Origin: an uncultured Muribaculaceae bacterium
Lineage (GTDB): Bacteria; Bacteroidota; Bacteroidia; Bacteroidales; Muribaculaceae
Reading direction: 5' to 3'
Length of the DNA: 41,883 nt
NCBI GenBank assembly: GCA_947176745.1
Contig: CAMWRV010000022.1
Coordinates: 1 to 41,883 of the forward strand
The translations under genes and the position numbers were made by a program. Of this stretch, positions 23,767-32,151 are shown piece after piece. The notes under the pieces were generated by a model. It was not told the origin of the DNA and made no database searches. It worked only from the letters and a program-made list of their open reading frames with translations. Positions within the stretch are counted from its first letter, which is position 1; each line of letters opens with the position of its first letter.

Positions 23767-24870
23767 TCAGACGTTGAAACGGAAGTGCATCACGTCGCCG
23801 TCCTGCACGATATATTCTTTACCCTCGACGCCCATCTTACCGGCCTCCTTGACGGCGGCTTCTGAGCCGAGAGTCACGTAGTCATCATATTTTATCACCT
23901 CGGCGCGGATAAATCCTTTCTCGAAGTCGGTGTGGATTATACCGGCGGCCTGCGGGGCCTTGGTGCCGCGGATGAAGGTCCAGGCGCGCACCTCGTCGGC
24001 GCCTGCGGTGAAATAAGTCTGGAGATCGAGCAGGGCGTATGCGGCGCGGATCAGGCGGTTGACACCGCTCTCTTCGAGCCCCATCTCCTCGAGAAACTCG
24101 CGTCGTTCCTCGTAGGTCTCGAGTTCGGCGATCTCGCTTTCGGTCTTTGCGGCGACCACAAGCACGCCGGCACCCTCCTCGCGGATGGCCTCGCGGACAG
24201 CCTCGACATATGCATTGCCGGTAGCTGCCGACGCGTCGTCGACGTTGCAGACATACATCACCGGCTTGTTGGTGAGCAGGAAGAGCTCGCGGGCGAATTT
24301 CTGTTCCTCTTTTCCCTCCACTTCCACGGTGCGTGCGGCCTTGCCCTGTTCGAGAGCCTCCTTGTATGCCTGAAGCACACCGAGCTGCATTCTGGCTGTC
24401 TTGTCGGCGCCGGCCTTGGCGGCCTTCTCGGTCTTGGCCAGACGCGCCTCCACGGTCTCGAGATCCTTGATCTGCAGCTCATAGTTGATCACCTCCATGT
24501 CGCGGACCGGATCGACGGTTGTGTCGACGTGGGTGATGTTGTCGTCGTCGAAGCAGCGCAGCACGTGGAGTATGGCGTCAGTCTCGCGGATGTTGGCAAG
24601 AAACTTGTTTCCCAGTCCCTCTCCTTTGGAGGCTCCCTTCACGAGTCCGGCTATGTCGACAATCTCGACCGTGGCTGGAACCACCGACTTCGGTTTGCAC
24701 AGTTCGACGAGACGCGTCAGCCTGTCGTCGGGAACGGAGATGACGCCCACGTTGGGTTCGATCGTGCAGAAGGGGAAGTTGGCCGATTGCGCCTTAGCGT
24801 TGCTCAGGCAGTTGAAAAGAGTCGATTTGCCTACGTTGGGAAGACCGACTATGCCGCATTTTAATGCCAT
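23767..24870 (-). CDS. ychF: Redox-regulated ATPase/GTPase YchF
   Basis: A 367-residue Obg-family P-loop protein of the universal YchF/OLA1 group: P-loop GLPNVGKST (8-16), G3 [17 protein letters not shown], a coiled-coil insert (about 135-200) and a C-terminal TGS domain (about 280-367, ending [13 protein letters not shown]). It binds ribosomes and prefers ATP. First gene of a pair with the acyltransferase gene. Confidence 0.97.
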   Translation of the reverse strand: MALKCGIVGLPNVGKSTLFNCLSNAKAQSANFPFCTIEPNVGVISVPDDRLTRLVELCKPKSVVPATVEIVDIAGLVKGASKGEGLGNKFLANIRETDAILHVLRCFDDDNITHVDTTVDPVRDMEVINYELQIKDLETVEARLAKTEKAAKAGADKTARMQLGVLQAYKEALEQGKAARTVEVEGKEEQKFARELFLLTNKPVMYVCNVDDASAATGNAYVEAVREAIREEGAGVLVVAAKTESEIAELETYEERREFLEEMGLEESGVNRLIRAAYALLDLQTYFTAGADEVRAWTFIRGTKAPQAAGIIHTDFEKGFIRAEVIKYDDYVTLGSEAAVKEAGKMGVEGKEYIVQDGDVMHFRFNV

Positions 24871-24969
24871 ATCTTGTCAGAGTTCTATATTGTTCCTGTT
24901 TGCGTGAGGCGATGCCCGATGTGATGACTGGCTGTCATCGGAACTGACATCTCCTGTTAAACTACAAAA

Positions 24970-26079
24970 TTACAAAATTTTTTTCATAATTGCCAACAGA
25001 CGTTCCGCGCTCTCCTGCCACGAATAGCGTGTGCGTATAGTGTCTGATATATTTTTGAGTCCGTCGGCTGATGGCGGGGCGGCGAGATTCCGCTCCATGA
25101 GTCTTTCGAGAATTCCCGGCCGCGACAGATCGGCGAGGTTCGGGCCGAAAAACGCGAAGTCGCGCATCGCGGTCGAGTCGTTGCATATGACCGGTATCCG
25201 GGCGGCTCCCGCCTCTATGGGAGGAATGCCGAATCCTTCGGCCATGGAGGGGTAGACGAAGAGAGAGGCTGCGGCATACCACATCCGCAGTTCGTCGTGG
25301 GAGACCGCTACGGGGGTGTGGATGTGTCTTCTTGTCTCGCCCGGGATGCTTGCGAGATATCTATCGAACTCCGCCACCGGAAGGGCAGGCTGGTTGATGA
25401 GCACGAGGTCGAAGCCTCGCTGCGCGAGATTCAGGCCGGTGTATGCCTGCAGCAGCGCAAGCTGGTTCTTGCGTGGCTCGATGCGGCTTACATTCAGAAT
25501 GTAGGGTCGTACACCGCGACTCCCGGCGAAAGATCGGGCTGCGTCGGCGTCGATATTGAAGAAATCGTCGGCCACGGCGTTGGGTATGACCTCGATCAAG
25601 TCGGGAGAAATGCCGTAGTGATGTGATATGCGGTCGCGCGAATAGGAGGAGACGGTGGTCAGAATGTCGGCGCGGCGCGACGAGTGACGGAATGCCAGAT
25701 CGCGGGAGAGGCGGTAGGCCGACGGAAAGAATTGCGGGAAGTCTTTGAAAAGTATGTCGTGAAGCGTCACGATCGTCCGGCACTTCAGAACCGGAGGCGC
25801 GAAATACTGGAAGTGCGCGGCGTCGGCCCCGATGTGTCTGATTATGCGGGGAAACTCCGAGAGGACGCGGCGTGCGCGCGTGGTGGCGTTCAGAGAGACG
25901 AAGCCGGTGTTGGGAGCGTCGCCGAAGATGGAGCGCAGCCGCGCGGTGTCGCGGGCTGCGAAGAAAAATTCAGCTTCGGGCGCGAGAGCGGGCAGACGGG
26001 TATAGATGCCTTTTATATAGGTGTCTATGCCTTCCGTGCCCTGATGGTCGAAACAATGTGCGTCAATCAGTATCCTCAC
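24970..26079 (-). CDS. Glycosyltransferase family 4
   Basis: A 369-residue GT-B glycosyltransferase. The start is a GTG at 26079 (VRILIDAHCF): it overlaps the TGA stop of the upstream gene as GTGA, and the longer frame upstream is antisense-like noise over that gene. C-terminal GT4 marks are visible: ILNVSRIEPRKNQLALLQAY (donor domain start) and YPSMAEGFGIPPIEAGAARIPVI (EGFGxPxxE). It should use a nucleotide sugar in surface-glycan assembly in the cytoplasm. Co-translated with the WecG-like gene. Confidence 0.9.
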   Translation of the reverse strand: MRILIDAHCFDHQGTEGIDTYIKGIYTRLPALAPEAEFFFAARDTARLRSIFGDAPNTGFVSLNATTRARRVLSEFPRIIRHIGADAAHFQYFAPPVLKCRTIVTLHDILFKDFPQFFPSAYRLSRDLAFRHSSRRADILTTVSSYSRDRISHHYGISPDLIEVIPNAVADDFFNIDADAARSFAGSRGVRPYILNVSRIEPRKNQLALLQAYTGLNLAQRGFDLVLINQPALPVAEFDRYLASIPGETRRHIHTPVAVSHDELRMWYAAASLFVYPSMAEGFGIPPIEAGAARIPVICNDSTAMRDFAFFGPNLADLSRPGILERLMERNLAAPPSADGLKNISDTIRTRYSWQESAERLLAIMKKIL

Positions 26080-26804
26080 TTGTTTCTGAGTTCGTTGAAC
26101 AATAGTCTCGGCAGAGACGTGACTATGTTGGAGCAGCGGCGCAGCTGCTTGCGGGGATCCTGCGCGATGCGGAACAGGAATTCCATGTGGGCGCGCACCA
26201 TCCATTCCGGCGCGCGTCGTTCGGCGAGACCGCTGTAGAACTTGAAGGCCGCTCCGACGGCTATCATCACGCCGCGCGACAGATGGGGGCGGAGCCGGTG
26301 CATGAAGTATTCCTGTTTCGGTGCGCCGAGAGCCACCCAGACGATGTCGGCGCCGTCCTGCTCGATCATGCGGGCAATGGCGGGGTAGTCGAAGTCTTCG
26401 ACGGCGCGGAACGGGAGTTCGGCGAAAGTCATGCCGGCCACGTCGGGATTCATGGCGGTCAGGTTGGTCTTCAGGGCGTCGAGCACGGGCTGCTGTGTGC
26501 CGAGAAAGATCATGCGGTAGCGGCGCGAAGATACGATGTCGCGGAAGATTTCTGATCCGCAGTACTGGCTGTATTTTTTGCCGTGTATGAGGCGTATGTA
26601 TAGCGGCACATACGACGAGTCGCATATGGCGAACATGCCGGAGTTGACTACTTCAAGGTATTCGGGCATACGGTTGGCTGTGTCGAGTATCACGCCGTCG
26701 GCCACGGATATATAGTCGGAACCCGGTCTGAGAAGCCGGTCTCCGATGGCTTTGTGCACGGCGTCGCGGTCGAATTCGTATCTTATGTTGAAATAGGTCT
26801 GCAT
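26076..26804 (-). CDS. WecG/TagA/CpsF-family glycosyltransferase
   Basis: A 242-residue GT26 enzyme. Family marks: DYISVADGVILDTANR near 29-44, SSRRYRMIFLGTQQPVLDAL, DIVWVALGAPKQEYFMH near 154-170 and VGAAFKFYSGLAERRAPEWM near 182-203. Such enzymes add an N-acetylmannosaminuronate-like or N-acetylmannosamine sugar to a lipid-linked GlcNAc. It leads a two-gene unit with the overlapping GT4 gene. Confidence 0.92.
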   Translation of the reverse strand: MQTYFNIRYEFDRDAVHKAIGDRLLRPGSDYISVADGVILDTANRMPEYLEVVNSGMFAICDSSYVPLYIRLIHGKKYSQYCGSEIFRDIVSSRRYRMIFLGTQQPVLDALKTNLTAMNPDVAGMTFAELPFRAVEDFDYPAIARMIEQDGADIVWVALGAPKQEYFMHRLRPHLSRGVMIAVGAAFKFYSGLAERRAPEWMVRAHMEFLFRIAQDPRKQLRRCSNIVTSLPRLLFNELRNK

Positions 26805-26916
26805 TTTGCTTCTGGTGGAAGTTTGTTTGCTTTATGACGTGTTGTTAATCTGATATTATGGTTTGGTCAGTATGATATTCTTTGGTTTAGTCTATAGTGT
26901 ATTCTGGTTTGGTATG

Positions 26917-28014
26917 TCAGATGCGGATTTTGCGTGATCTGCCGTTGCTTCTGACTATGTATGTTCCGGGAGCGGAAGGAGAGGCTACGCGCATTCCCTG
27001 TAGGGTGAAGTATTGCGGCGCTGAATCATCGGTGAGGTCGGATGCGGGGGAGTCGACTCCGGTTTCGATTCCGGCGGAGGTGTATATGGTTGCGGTCTCG
27101 GGCGAATGAGTCTCGCCGTCAACGGTTTTGGCGCGGATGTAGATGTAATGTCCCTGCTCCGAAGGGAAGTAAAGCGAATATGTTTCGTTGGCCGAAGCTA
27201 CTTTGTTGGTCCAGGAGTCGGAATATTGTGGGGCAGAACGGGAGGGTGCCGGTCCGGCGGTCGGTCCGGTTATCTCACGGTAGAAATTATTGTCGACATC
27301 ATATTCATGCACGATGAGGTGGAGATCGCCAGATTCCGACAGGATCTCTATATGGTCGGGAGATCCGTTAGGGTCATTGGCTGCCGATATGGTCGGGACG
27401 GGAGAAGGAATGCGGTAGAAGGTGAGAGAAGAGACCGCGAGCCAGCCTTGACTCTTTGTGTCGAGTTTAGTCTGGCAGTCGAATTCAATGCGGTAGAACA
27501 GATTCGCCTTGGGTTCGGGAATGACGAGAGTATAAGGTTGGGCTACAGAATTGACATCAGGATTCTCGATCACTGCCACAGGAGATCCATTCATATCCGG
27601 AGTTTCTGACACTTCAAGTCGAATCGCATCAAGAGAATTGCCGGTCTGTTTGGCTGAAATATAGAGTGTTATGCTTGATATGGCGTCGGGTATCGGCGAG
27701 AGATTGCTGATCGCCGGAGTGTATTCCGGTTCCCATGGTGCGCCGCATCTTATCTCCGTCCAGTTTGTGCCTGTAGTTCCGAAGTATTCGGCCTTCCAGT
27801 TGGACCCTCCGATATCTGTCTTGGTCATCAACTCGGTTGAAATGTTTTTGTTAAACTCAAGAGGGCTGCTGTCGTCCGGTTCAAACCACTCGGTTCGGGT
27901 GCCCAAGATTTTGAACGCTTCTATTTCGGCAGACTGATCAGTGTCAGCATTTGCCGGCGTTGGTAGAAGGCTGGCAGATATGAAGAGGCAGGCAAGCAGT
28001 AGAAGGTATTTCAT
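26917..28014 (-). CDS. Secreted protein with a type IX-like C-terminal tail
   Basis: A 365-residue exported protein: signal peptide cleaved near ANA-D (residue 23), then beta-rich sandwich-like repeats rich in Ser, Pro and Thr, and a C-terminal segment (APQYFTLQGMRV...GTYIVRSNGRSRKIRI) of the kind found at the end of type IX secretion cargo in Bacteroidales. No catalytic motif is seen. It has its own promoter at 28079-28110. It may be a surface adhesin or structural protein; the domain family is not recognised. Confidence 0.75.
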   Translation of the reverse strand: MKYLLLLACLFISASLLPTPANADTDQSAEIEAFKILGTRTEWFEPDDSSPLEFNKNISTELMTKTDIGGSNWKAEYFGTTGTNWTEIRCGAPWEPEYTPAISNLSPIPDAISSITLYISAKQTGNSLDAIRLEVSETPDMNGSPVAVIENPDVNSVAQPYTLVIPEPKANLFYRIEFDCQTKLDTKSQGWLAVSSLTFYRIPSPVPTISAANDPNGSPDHIEILSESGDLHLIVHEYDVDNNFYREITGPTAGPAPSRSAPQYSDSWTNKVASANETYSLYFPSEQGHYIYIRAKTVDGETHSPETATIYTSAGIETGVDSPASDLTDDSAPQYFTLQGMRVASPSAPGTYIVRSNGRSRKIRI

Positions 28015-28042
28015 ACGTGACAGATGTTAGGTCAGACAAATC

Positions 28043-28078
28043 AAACAGATTCTGCAAGTTGTTTTGCTGAATCTGTTT
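28043..28078. repeat. 15-bp inverted repeat at the transcription start
   Basis: AAACAGATTCTGCAA (28043-28057) and TTGCTGAATCTGTTT (28064-28078) pair with one mismatch across a 6-bp loop. The repeat directly abuts the -7 box of the secreted-protein gene, so it covers the expected start site: an operator or a 5'-end RNA hairpin. Confidence 0.6.
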
Positions 28079-28110
28079 GCAAAAGTACTATAAAAAAGCC
28101 GATAAGGCAA
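28079..28110 (-). promoter_or_regulatory. Promoter of the secreted-protein gene
   Basis: -7 box TACTTTTGC (28079-28087) and -33 TTG (28108-28110), 20 bp apart on the minus strand. Confidence 0.65.
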
Positions 28111-28182
28111 TTTTTGTGTGGGTAAAATTGTGTTTTTCGGGGGAGAGGAGGGTAATTTGAGAGATTTCGGGTGAGAGAGTGT

Positions 28183-28223
28183 GGGAATTATGGGATGATT
28201 GGGATGATTGGGAGGATTTTGGG
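28183..28223 (+). repeat. G-tract array (GGGATGATT-type)
   Basis: Five GGG tracts spaced 6-8 bases apart, including GGGATGATT twice in tandem, just past the 3' end of the GT4 gene at 28233. It could fold as a G-quadruplex on the plus strand. The rest of 28111-28232 holds no gene. Confidence 0.5.
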
Positions 28224-28232
28224 ATGGTCGGG

Positions 28233-29414
28233 TCAGGGATTGGTCAGAGAATCGAGAAGGGCGGCCCATTTGGAGGCGATTACCGATGTGGAGTATTCTC
28301 GGCGCAGTTTGGCATTGGCGGCTTCTCCGAGTGAGCGGGCGAGCAGGGGATCGTTCCAGAGCATGCGGATCTCCTTTTCGAGCGAGTCGGCATCGCCGGG
28401 AGTGAAAAGGGAACCTATCCGGCTGTCACCTTTGCCAATTATCTCGGTGAAACCTCCGTGGTCAGGACCGATGGTTGCCTTGCGGTGTCTGGCGGCTTCG
28501 AGAATCGCCATCGGGAAGCCTTCATACCATCTGGAGGCCATGACCATGAACCGTGCGTTTCGATAAAAATCTTCAAGTTCCTTGCCCGACAGGTATCCGG
28601 CGAGGCTGACGTTGTCGGGCAGATTGCCGACAAGAACCTGGTCTGCCACAGCACCGGCGAGCCTGAAGGGAATGTCAGGATTGCGTCTTGCCGCCTCAAT
28701 AATGAGGTCAATTCCTTTTTCTTTAGAAATGCGGCCACAGAAAGCCACATAATTCCCGTCGGATTTGTCTGCCTGTGCGTTGGTTTCCGGTTTGGAATCG
28801 TCAATATCCATCGGATTGGGGATCAGCACAAGACGCTCTGCCGGGAAACCTGCGGCGGCCAGCTTGACTCGCTGGAAATCGGTGATGCACGCGAAGCGGT
28901 CGACACAGTCGGCATAATGGCGGCGGATGCGTGCCACGGCGTTTCGTGCCGCATAACCTACAGACTTCAGCAGAGAGTGCTCGCAGTTGTGCCGTACGCA
29001 GCCCCATTCGTGGCCTTTCTGCAGACAGAGCTCGCATGGGCCGCCGTCGCGCATGAACAGACCTGTAGGGCATATCAGCCTGAAATTATGTATGGTCATC
29101 ACGACCGGTACACCGGCCTTGCGGCATTCTCTCAATGAAGCCGGTGAGATGAACGGATAGAGGTTGTGGACGTTGACCACGTCGGGGTGTTCGCGTTCGA
29201 TTGTCTCGCGCATCGCCCTGACGCCGCCGGGGGAGTGGATCCCGGCCAGAAAACCACGTATTTTGCCTGTTGCCGAATCGCGCAGTCCGGCAGTAGACAT
29301 GCGCAATTGCGCCACTTCGTGTCCGAGACCGGAGAAAATGCCGGCCATCTTGTCAACCACGGCTTCCTCGCCGCTGTATTTGCCATACTCGTTGTGAACG
29401 AGAAGAATTTTCAT
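28233..29414 (-). CDS. Glycosyltransferase family 4
   Basis: A 393-residue GT-B enzyme: KILLVHNEYGKYSGEEAVVDKMAGI at the start, a cysteine group near 126-143 (CELCLQKGHEWGCVRHNC, common in capsular GT4 enzymes), AFCGRISKEKGIDLIIEAAR opening the donor domain, and SRWYEGFPMAILEAARH (EGFPxxxxEA). It starts 10 bp after the receiver-nuclease gene and shares its strand, so the kinase, nuclease and this enzyme may lie on one mRNA. Role: transfer of one sugar in surface-glycan synthesis. Confidence 0.9.
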   Translation of the reverse strand: MKILLVHNEYGKYSGEEAVVDKMAGIFSGLGHEVAQLRMSTAGLRDSATGKIRGFLAGIHSPGGVRAMRETIEREHPDVVNVHNLYPFISPASLRECRKAGVPVVMTIHNFRLICPTGLFMRDGGPCELCLQKGHEWGCVRHNCEHSLLKSVGYAARNAVARIRRHYADCVDRFACITDFQRVKLAAAGFPAERLVLIPNPMDIDDSKPETNAQADKSDGNYVAFCGRISKEKGIDLIIEAARRNPDIPFRLAGAVADQVLVGNLPDNVSLAGYLSGKELEDFYRNARFMVMASRWYEGFPMAILEAARHRKATIGPDHGGFTEIIGKGDSRIGSLFTPGDADSLEKEIRMLWNDPLLARSLGEAANAKLRREYSTSVIASKWAALLDSLTNP

Positions 29415-29424
29415 GATGCAGAGA

Positions 29425-30336
29425 TCAATTGTCTTTTACCTGATAATCTATAATTCGTTTCAGTTCCTCGCGAGGATCAGTTGATTTTATAAGATCCATA
29501 ATAAGGGAGTTGTCAATAAAGACGATCTTGTTTCTGCCTTCGGAAGATCTAAGCGCTTCCAGATATGCTGTACGCTTGAAACTTGATGTCGTTATAAAGA
29601 ATCCGAGTTCAGCGAGTCCGTTGGTTGCCTGAAGCTTGTTTTTGAACAGAATGAAATCATTCTTGTCAATAGCAGCAAGATGATTCTTGCATTCGATAAG
29701 AATATACTTGCCGAATTTAGATAAAAAATGATCGTCGATCTCGTTACGTACAATGAGATCAACCTCATTTAGCGATTTGTCGCGTGTGCGCTTTACAATC
29801 TCAGAATATCCGATGCTCTGAAACAGCAGCGAGATGAAATCTTCGAATCTGGCACCTTTGATTTGAGTGTCATCCAGATCTTTAAGATCGGAATACGTGT
29901 TTATCAGAGCAGTGCTGACTGATTGCGGATTATCATCGAGTTTTTCATAATAGGGCAATATGATTTTTTTCAATTCCTCGCCCCATATGTCATAATCAAT
30001 ATTCTTATCCGAGAATCCCAGCACATTGCCGTTCTGCAGCAGCGGAGTCAGATCGTCAAGATATTCAGGAATGAACTTTGAAACGAAAAGAATCTTGGCG
30101 TAAGGATTTATCTCAAGAATCCGCTTCGCCAAGATAAGACCGTTGAAATCAAACGCATCCATGCGGATATCAAGAACCGCAAGATTATAGAATTTGTTTT
30201 CCACAAGATCGATTATATCTTCCCTGTCAGACGCATGTATGACCTTCGACATCGGAATGACCGATTCCAATGTTTTAGCCAGAGCCAGAGCCTGAGGCTT
30301 TTCGTCATCAATCACAAGAATTCTTCTCGTTATCAT
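29425..30336 (-). CDS. Response-regulator receiver fused to an Mrr-type nuclease
   Basis: A 303-residue fusion. Residues 1-125 form a receiver domain: acidic pair D10/D11, phospho-acceptor D56 (AVLDIRMD), S86 and K111 at the switch positions. Residues about 155-290 form a PD-(D/E)xK restriction-endonuclease (Mrr_cat) domain: E165 (FEDFISLLF), D193 (EVDLIV), E215 and K217 (LIECKN), then FFITTSSFKRTAYLEA, the late Mrr signature. There is no DNA-binding output domain, so phosphorylation probably switches DNA cleavage rather than transcription. The start overlaps the histidine-kinase gene by 29 bp. The logic resembles DtcC of Detocs defence; no separate receiver gene (DtcB) is present. Confidence 0.88.
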   Translation of the reverse strand: MITRRILVIDDEKPQALALAKTLESVIPMSKVIHASDREDIIDLVENKFYNLAVLDIRMDAFDFNGLILAKRILEINPYAKILFVSKFIPEYLDDLTPLLQNGNVLGFSDKNIDYDIWGEELKKIILPYYEKLDDNPQSVSTALINTYSDLKDLDDTQIKGARFEDFISLLFQSIGYSEIVKRTRDKSLNEVDLIVRNEIDDHFLSKFGKYILIECKNHLAAIDKNDFILFKNKLQATNGLAELGFFITTSSFKRTAYLEALRSSEGRNKIVFIDNSLIMDLIKSTDPREELKRIIDYQVKDN

Positions 30337-31117
30337 CTATTGGAAAATTAATAATGAATATTGTGGAAAAACCATCGCAATTACGTTTGATGAAGAGATC
30401 ACCTCCGATTTCTTTACATACATTCTTTGCATGGTAAAGACCGATGCCGGAGCCTGATGTTGTTGTGAATCCGAATTTAAATATCTTGTCAAGATTCTCA
30501 TCCGGTATTCCACACCCGGTGTCTTTGACAGCTATAACACAACTGTCATCAATTATGTTTGCATCTATTTCAATGCGTTTTAGAGACTTGTCTGAGACTT
30601 CATTGGCGTTGATGGCTTTTTTTGCGTTTATTATAAGGTTGTGCAGCAATTGCAGCAGAGTCTGGAAAGGCTGATGTATCATCCTCTTGTCATCCAGATC
30701 ATAATTCGTTACAATAGAAATGTCGTCGGCCGCAAGAGAAGAGCGTACAAAAACGTTGACAGCGGTCATCAGTCTTGACAGCGGAAATGGCTTGTCAGGG
30801 TCAGAATGTATTATCTCACCCAGATTGCCGAGAGTCGAGTCCAGATGTTTTACAGAAGCCTTGAGAGATTCCGCGATTTCAGGAGCGATTTCATTTTCTA
30901 TCAGCCGTATAATAGCGGAAATATTCTGAATGGCGTTTCCGAGATCATGTCGTGCGAAATTCGCGATATAGTCCATATGCGAATTGTTGGATTTAATGAC
31001 GGTCTGGAGATGCCTTTGGAGAGACAAAATTCGTTCGCCCTGATCTTCAATCTTCTTAGCAAGCACAACAGGATTAATCCTGTGCGACGGCTGGTATTTG
31101 CGATGATTCTTGGCCAT
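30308..31117 (-). CDS. Soluble histidine kinase paired with the receiver-nuclease
   Basis: A 269-residue kinase without membrane segments. An N-terminal coiled coil (about 15-50) leads to a HisKA-like H-box FARHDLGNAIQN with H57; the ATP-binding part has the N-box LHNLIINAKKAI (159-169), G1 DTGCGIP (199-205), the F-box KIFKFGFTT and G2 GSGIGLYHA (222-230). No PAS, GAF or TPR sensor domain is seen, so it either senses through the coiled coil or needs a partner. It overlaps the receiver-nuclease gene and has its own promoter. A decayed copy of its first codons lies at 31990-32105. Confidence 0.9.
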   Translation of the reverse strand: MAKNHRKYQPSHRINPVVLAKKIEDQGERILSLQRHLQTVIKSNNSHMDYIANFARHDLGNAIQNISAIIRLIENEIAPEIAESLKASVKHLDSTLGNLGEIIHSDPDKPFPLSRLMTAVNVFVRSSLAADDISIVTNYDLDDKRMIHQPFQTLLQLLHNLIINAKKAINANEVSDKSLKRIEIDANIIDDSCVIAVKDTGCGIPDENLDKIFKFGFTTTSGSGIGLYHAKNVCKEIGGDLFIKRNCDGFSTIFIINFPIDDNEKNSCD

Positions 31118-31143
31118 AGGGCATTAATGTCTTGACTACTTGT

Positions 31144-31175
31144 GCAAATATAAGTTTTTATACTCAATATTGCAA
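31144..31175 (-). promoter_or_regulatory. Promoter of the kinase/nuclease operon
   Basis: -7 box TATATTTGC (31144-31152) and -33 TTGC (31172-31175) with 19 bp between them; the start codon lies 26 bp downstream of the -7 box. The pair therefore does not depend on upstream glycan genes. Confidence 0.7.
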
Positions 31176-31252
31176 GCAAAATTATAAAAATAGCGGTTTG
31201 ATGACAAATAATTCTATTTTTAAACAGATTGGATGATCTTGTCAGCACTACG

Positions 31253-31930
31253 CTAAAGTTCCCATGATGAGATTTTCTTTATTGGTTTTGCCGGGATGCC
31301 GGCGATTATCTGGTTGGAACCCTCGATTCTTCTGTTTACAAGAGAATTGCCGGCGACCACGCAGTTGTCACCGATCCCGGCCTTTTTGAGAATCGATGTA
31401 TTGGCTGCTATCCATACCTTGTTGCCGATGCTTATCGGAGCGGAGGGATTGACAAGTTTTTCATCTTCACCATAAATTCTGTGGGCGTCGCTGTCCATCA
31501 CGAGAGAGTTCCAACTGAACTGCACATCATTGCCGATTTCTATGGAGTTAGAGCAGATTATGCTTGTAGTACCGGATATTGCGAAGTTTCGTCCCACACT
31601 AAGTCTACCCCCTTTTTTTACGTGTATGATTGCACCCCGACCGATGTGCATGTCATTGCTGACATGCCAGACACCTCCTTTTTCCACACATATCACCGTG
31701 TGAGATCCGTAGCAATCCACCGCGTCGGCATTATGGAAACCGATATGAGTGGAGTTGAAACCGACAGAACCAATGACGATACCGCCCCGATGCATTTCTT
31801 TCACCCTGACATTGGGTGCGATCCATACCGGCAGACGCAACGCCTGTTTCAAAGGAAGATATCTGAGGTTGAACCAGACCGTACGCGGGAGAGACAGAAG
31901 AATAGTAAATCCTTTTCTGAGGTTTGTCAT
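31253..31930 (-). CDS. Hexapeptide-repeat acyltransferase
   Basis: A 225-residue left-handed beta-helix protein. Hexapeptide repeats start near residue 75 (SHTVICVEKGGVWHVSNDMHIGRGAIIHVKKGG in part) and include ISIGNKVWIAANTSILKKAGIGDNCVVAGNSLVNR near 168-205, ending in IIAGIPAKPIKKI, as in WcaF/maltose O-acetyltransferase-like enzymes. It probably O-acetylates a sugar of the surface glycan. It sits between the intact histidine kinase and the broken copy of the kinase's start. Confidence 0.87.
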   Translation of the reverse strand: MTNLRKGFTILLSLPRTVWFNLRYLPLKQALRLPVWIAPNVRVKEMHRGGIVIGSVGFNSTHIGFHNADAVDCYGSHTVICVEKGGVWHVSNDMHIGRGAIIHVKKGGRLSVGRNFAISGTTSIICSNSIEIGNDVQFSWNSLVMDSDAHRIYGEDEKLVNPSAPISIGNKVWIAANTSILKKAGIGDNCVVAGNSLVNRRIEGSNQIIAGIPAKPIKKISSWEL

Positions 31931-31989
31931 ATTATGTTTGCTTGTCGGGTTGAGATAAAACTGTCTGAGAATTTCCGGATGATGATTTT

Positions 31990-32105
31990 AGTTGGAGAGA
32001 AAAATTGTTTTCACCCTGATTTTCAATCTTATTTGCATGTACGCCAAGATTTTTCTTGTGGGATAGGGGCTTATGTCCATGGGACATTAATGTCTTGGAA
32101 ATTGA
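31990..32105 (-). pseudogene. Decayed copy of the histidine-kinase 5' end
   Basis: The plus-strand sequence here matches that at about 31016-31132 (start of the kinase gene): both share TTGGAGAGA, CCCTGAT.TTCAATCTT and CCAT.GG.CATTAATGTCTTG in the same order. A short frame through it reads NKIENQGENNFSLQ, against KKIEDQGERILSLQ in the kinase. The frame shifts between the start codon and this block, and nothing of the kinase core follows, so it is a fragment. The repeats lie in direct orientation on either side of the acyltransferase gene. Confidence 0.75.
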
Positions 32106-32151
32106 AAAGAGCATGAGCGAAATGGGTTTTGATTTCCCTCTTCACTTATGT

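Noticed and set aside
23932..24864. 310-codon plus-strand frame
   Set aside because: Antisense to ychF, a universally conserved gene.
26080..26625. N-terminal extension of the GT4 gene to 26625
   Set aside because: This part is antisense-like noise within the WecG-like gene frame space; the GTG at 26079 overlapping the upstream stop starts the recognisable glycosyltransferase.
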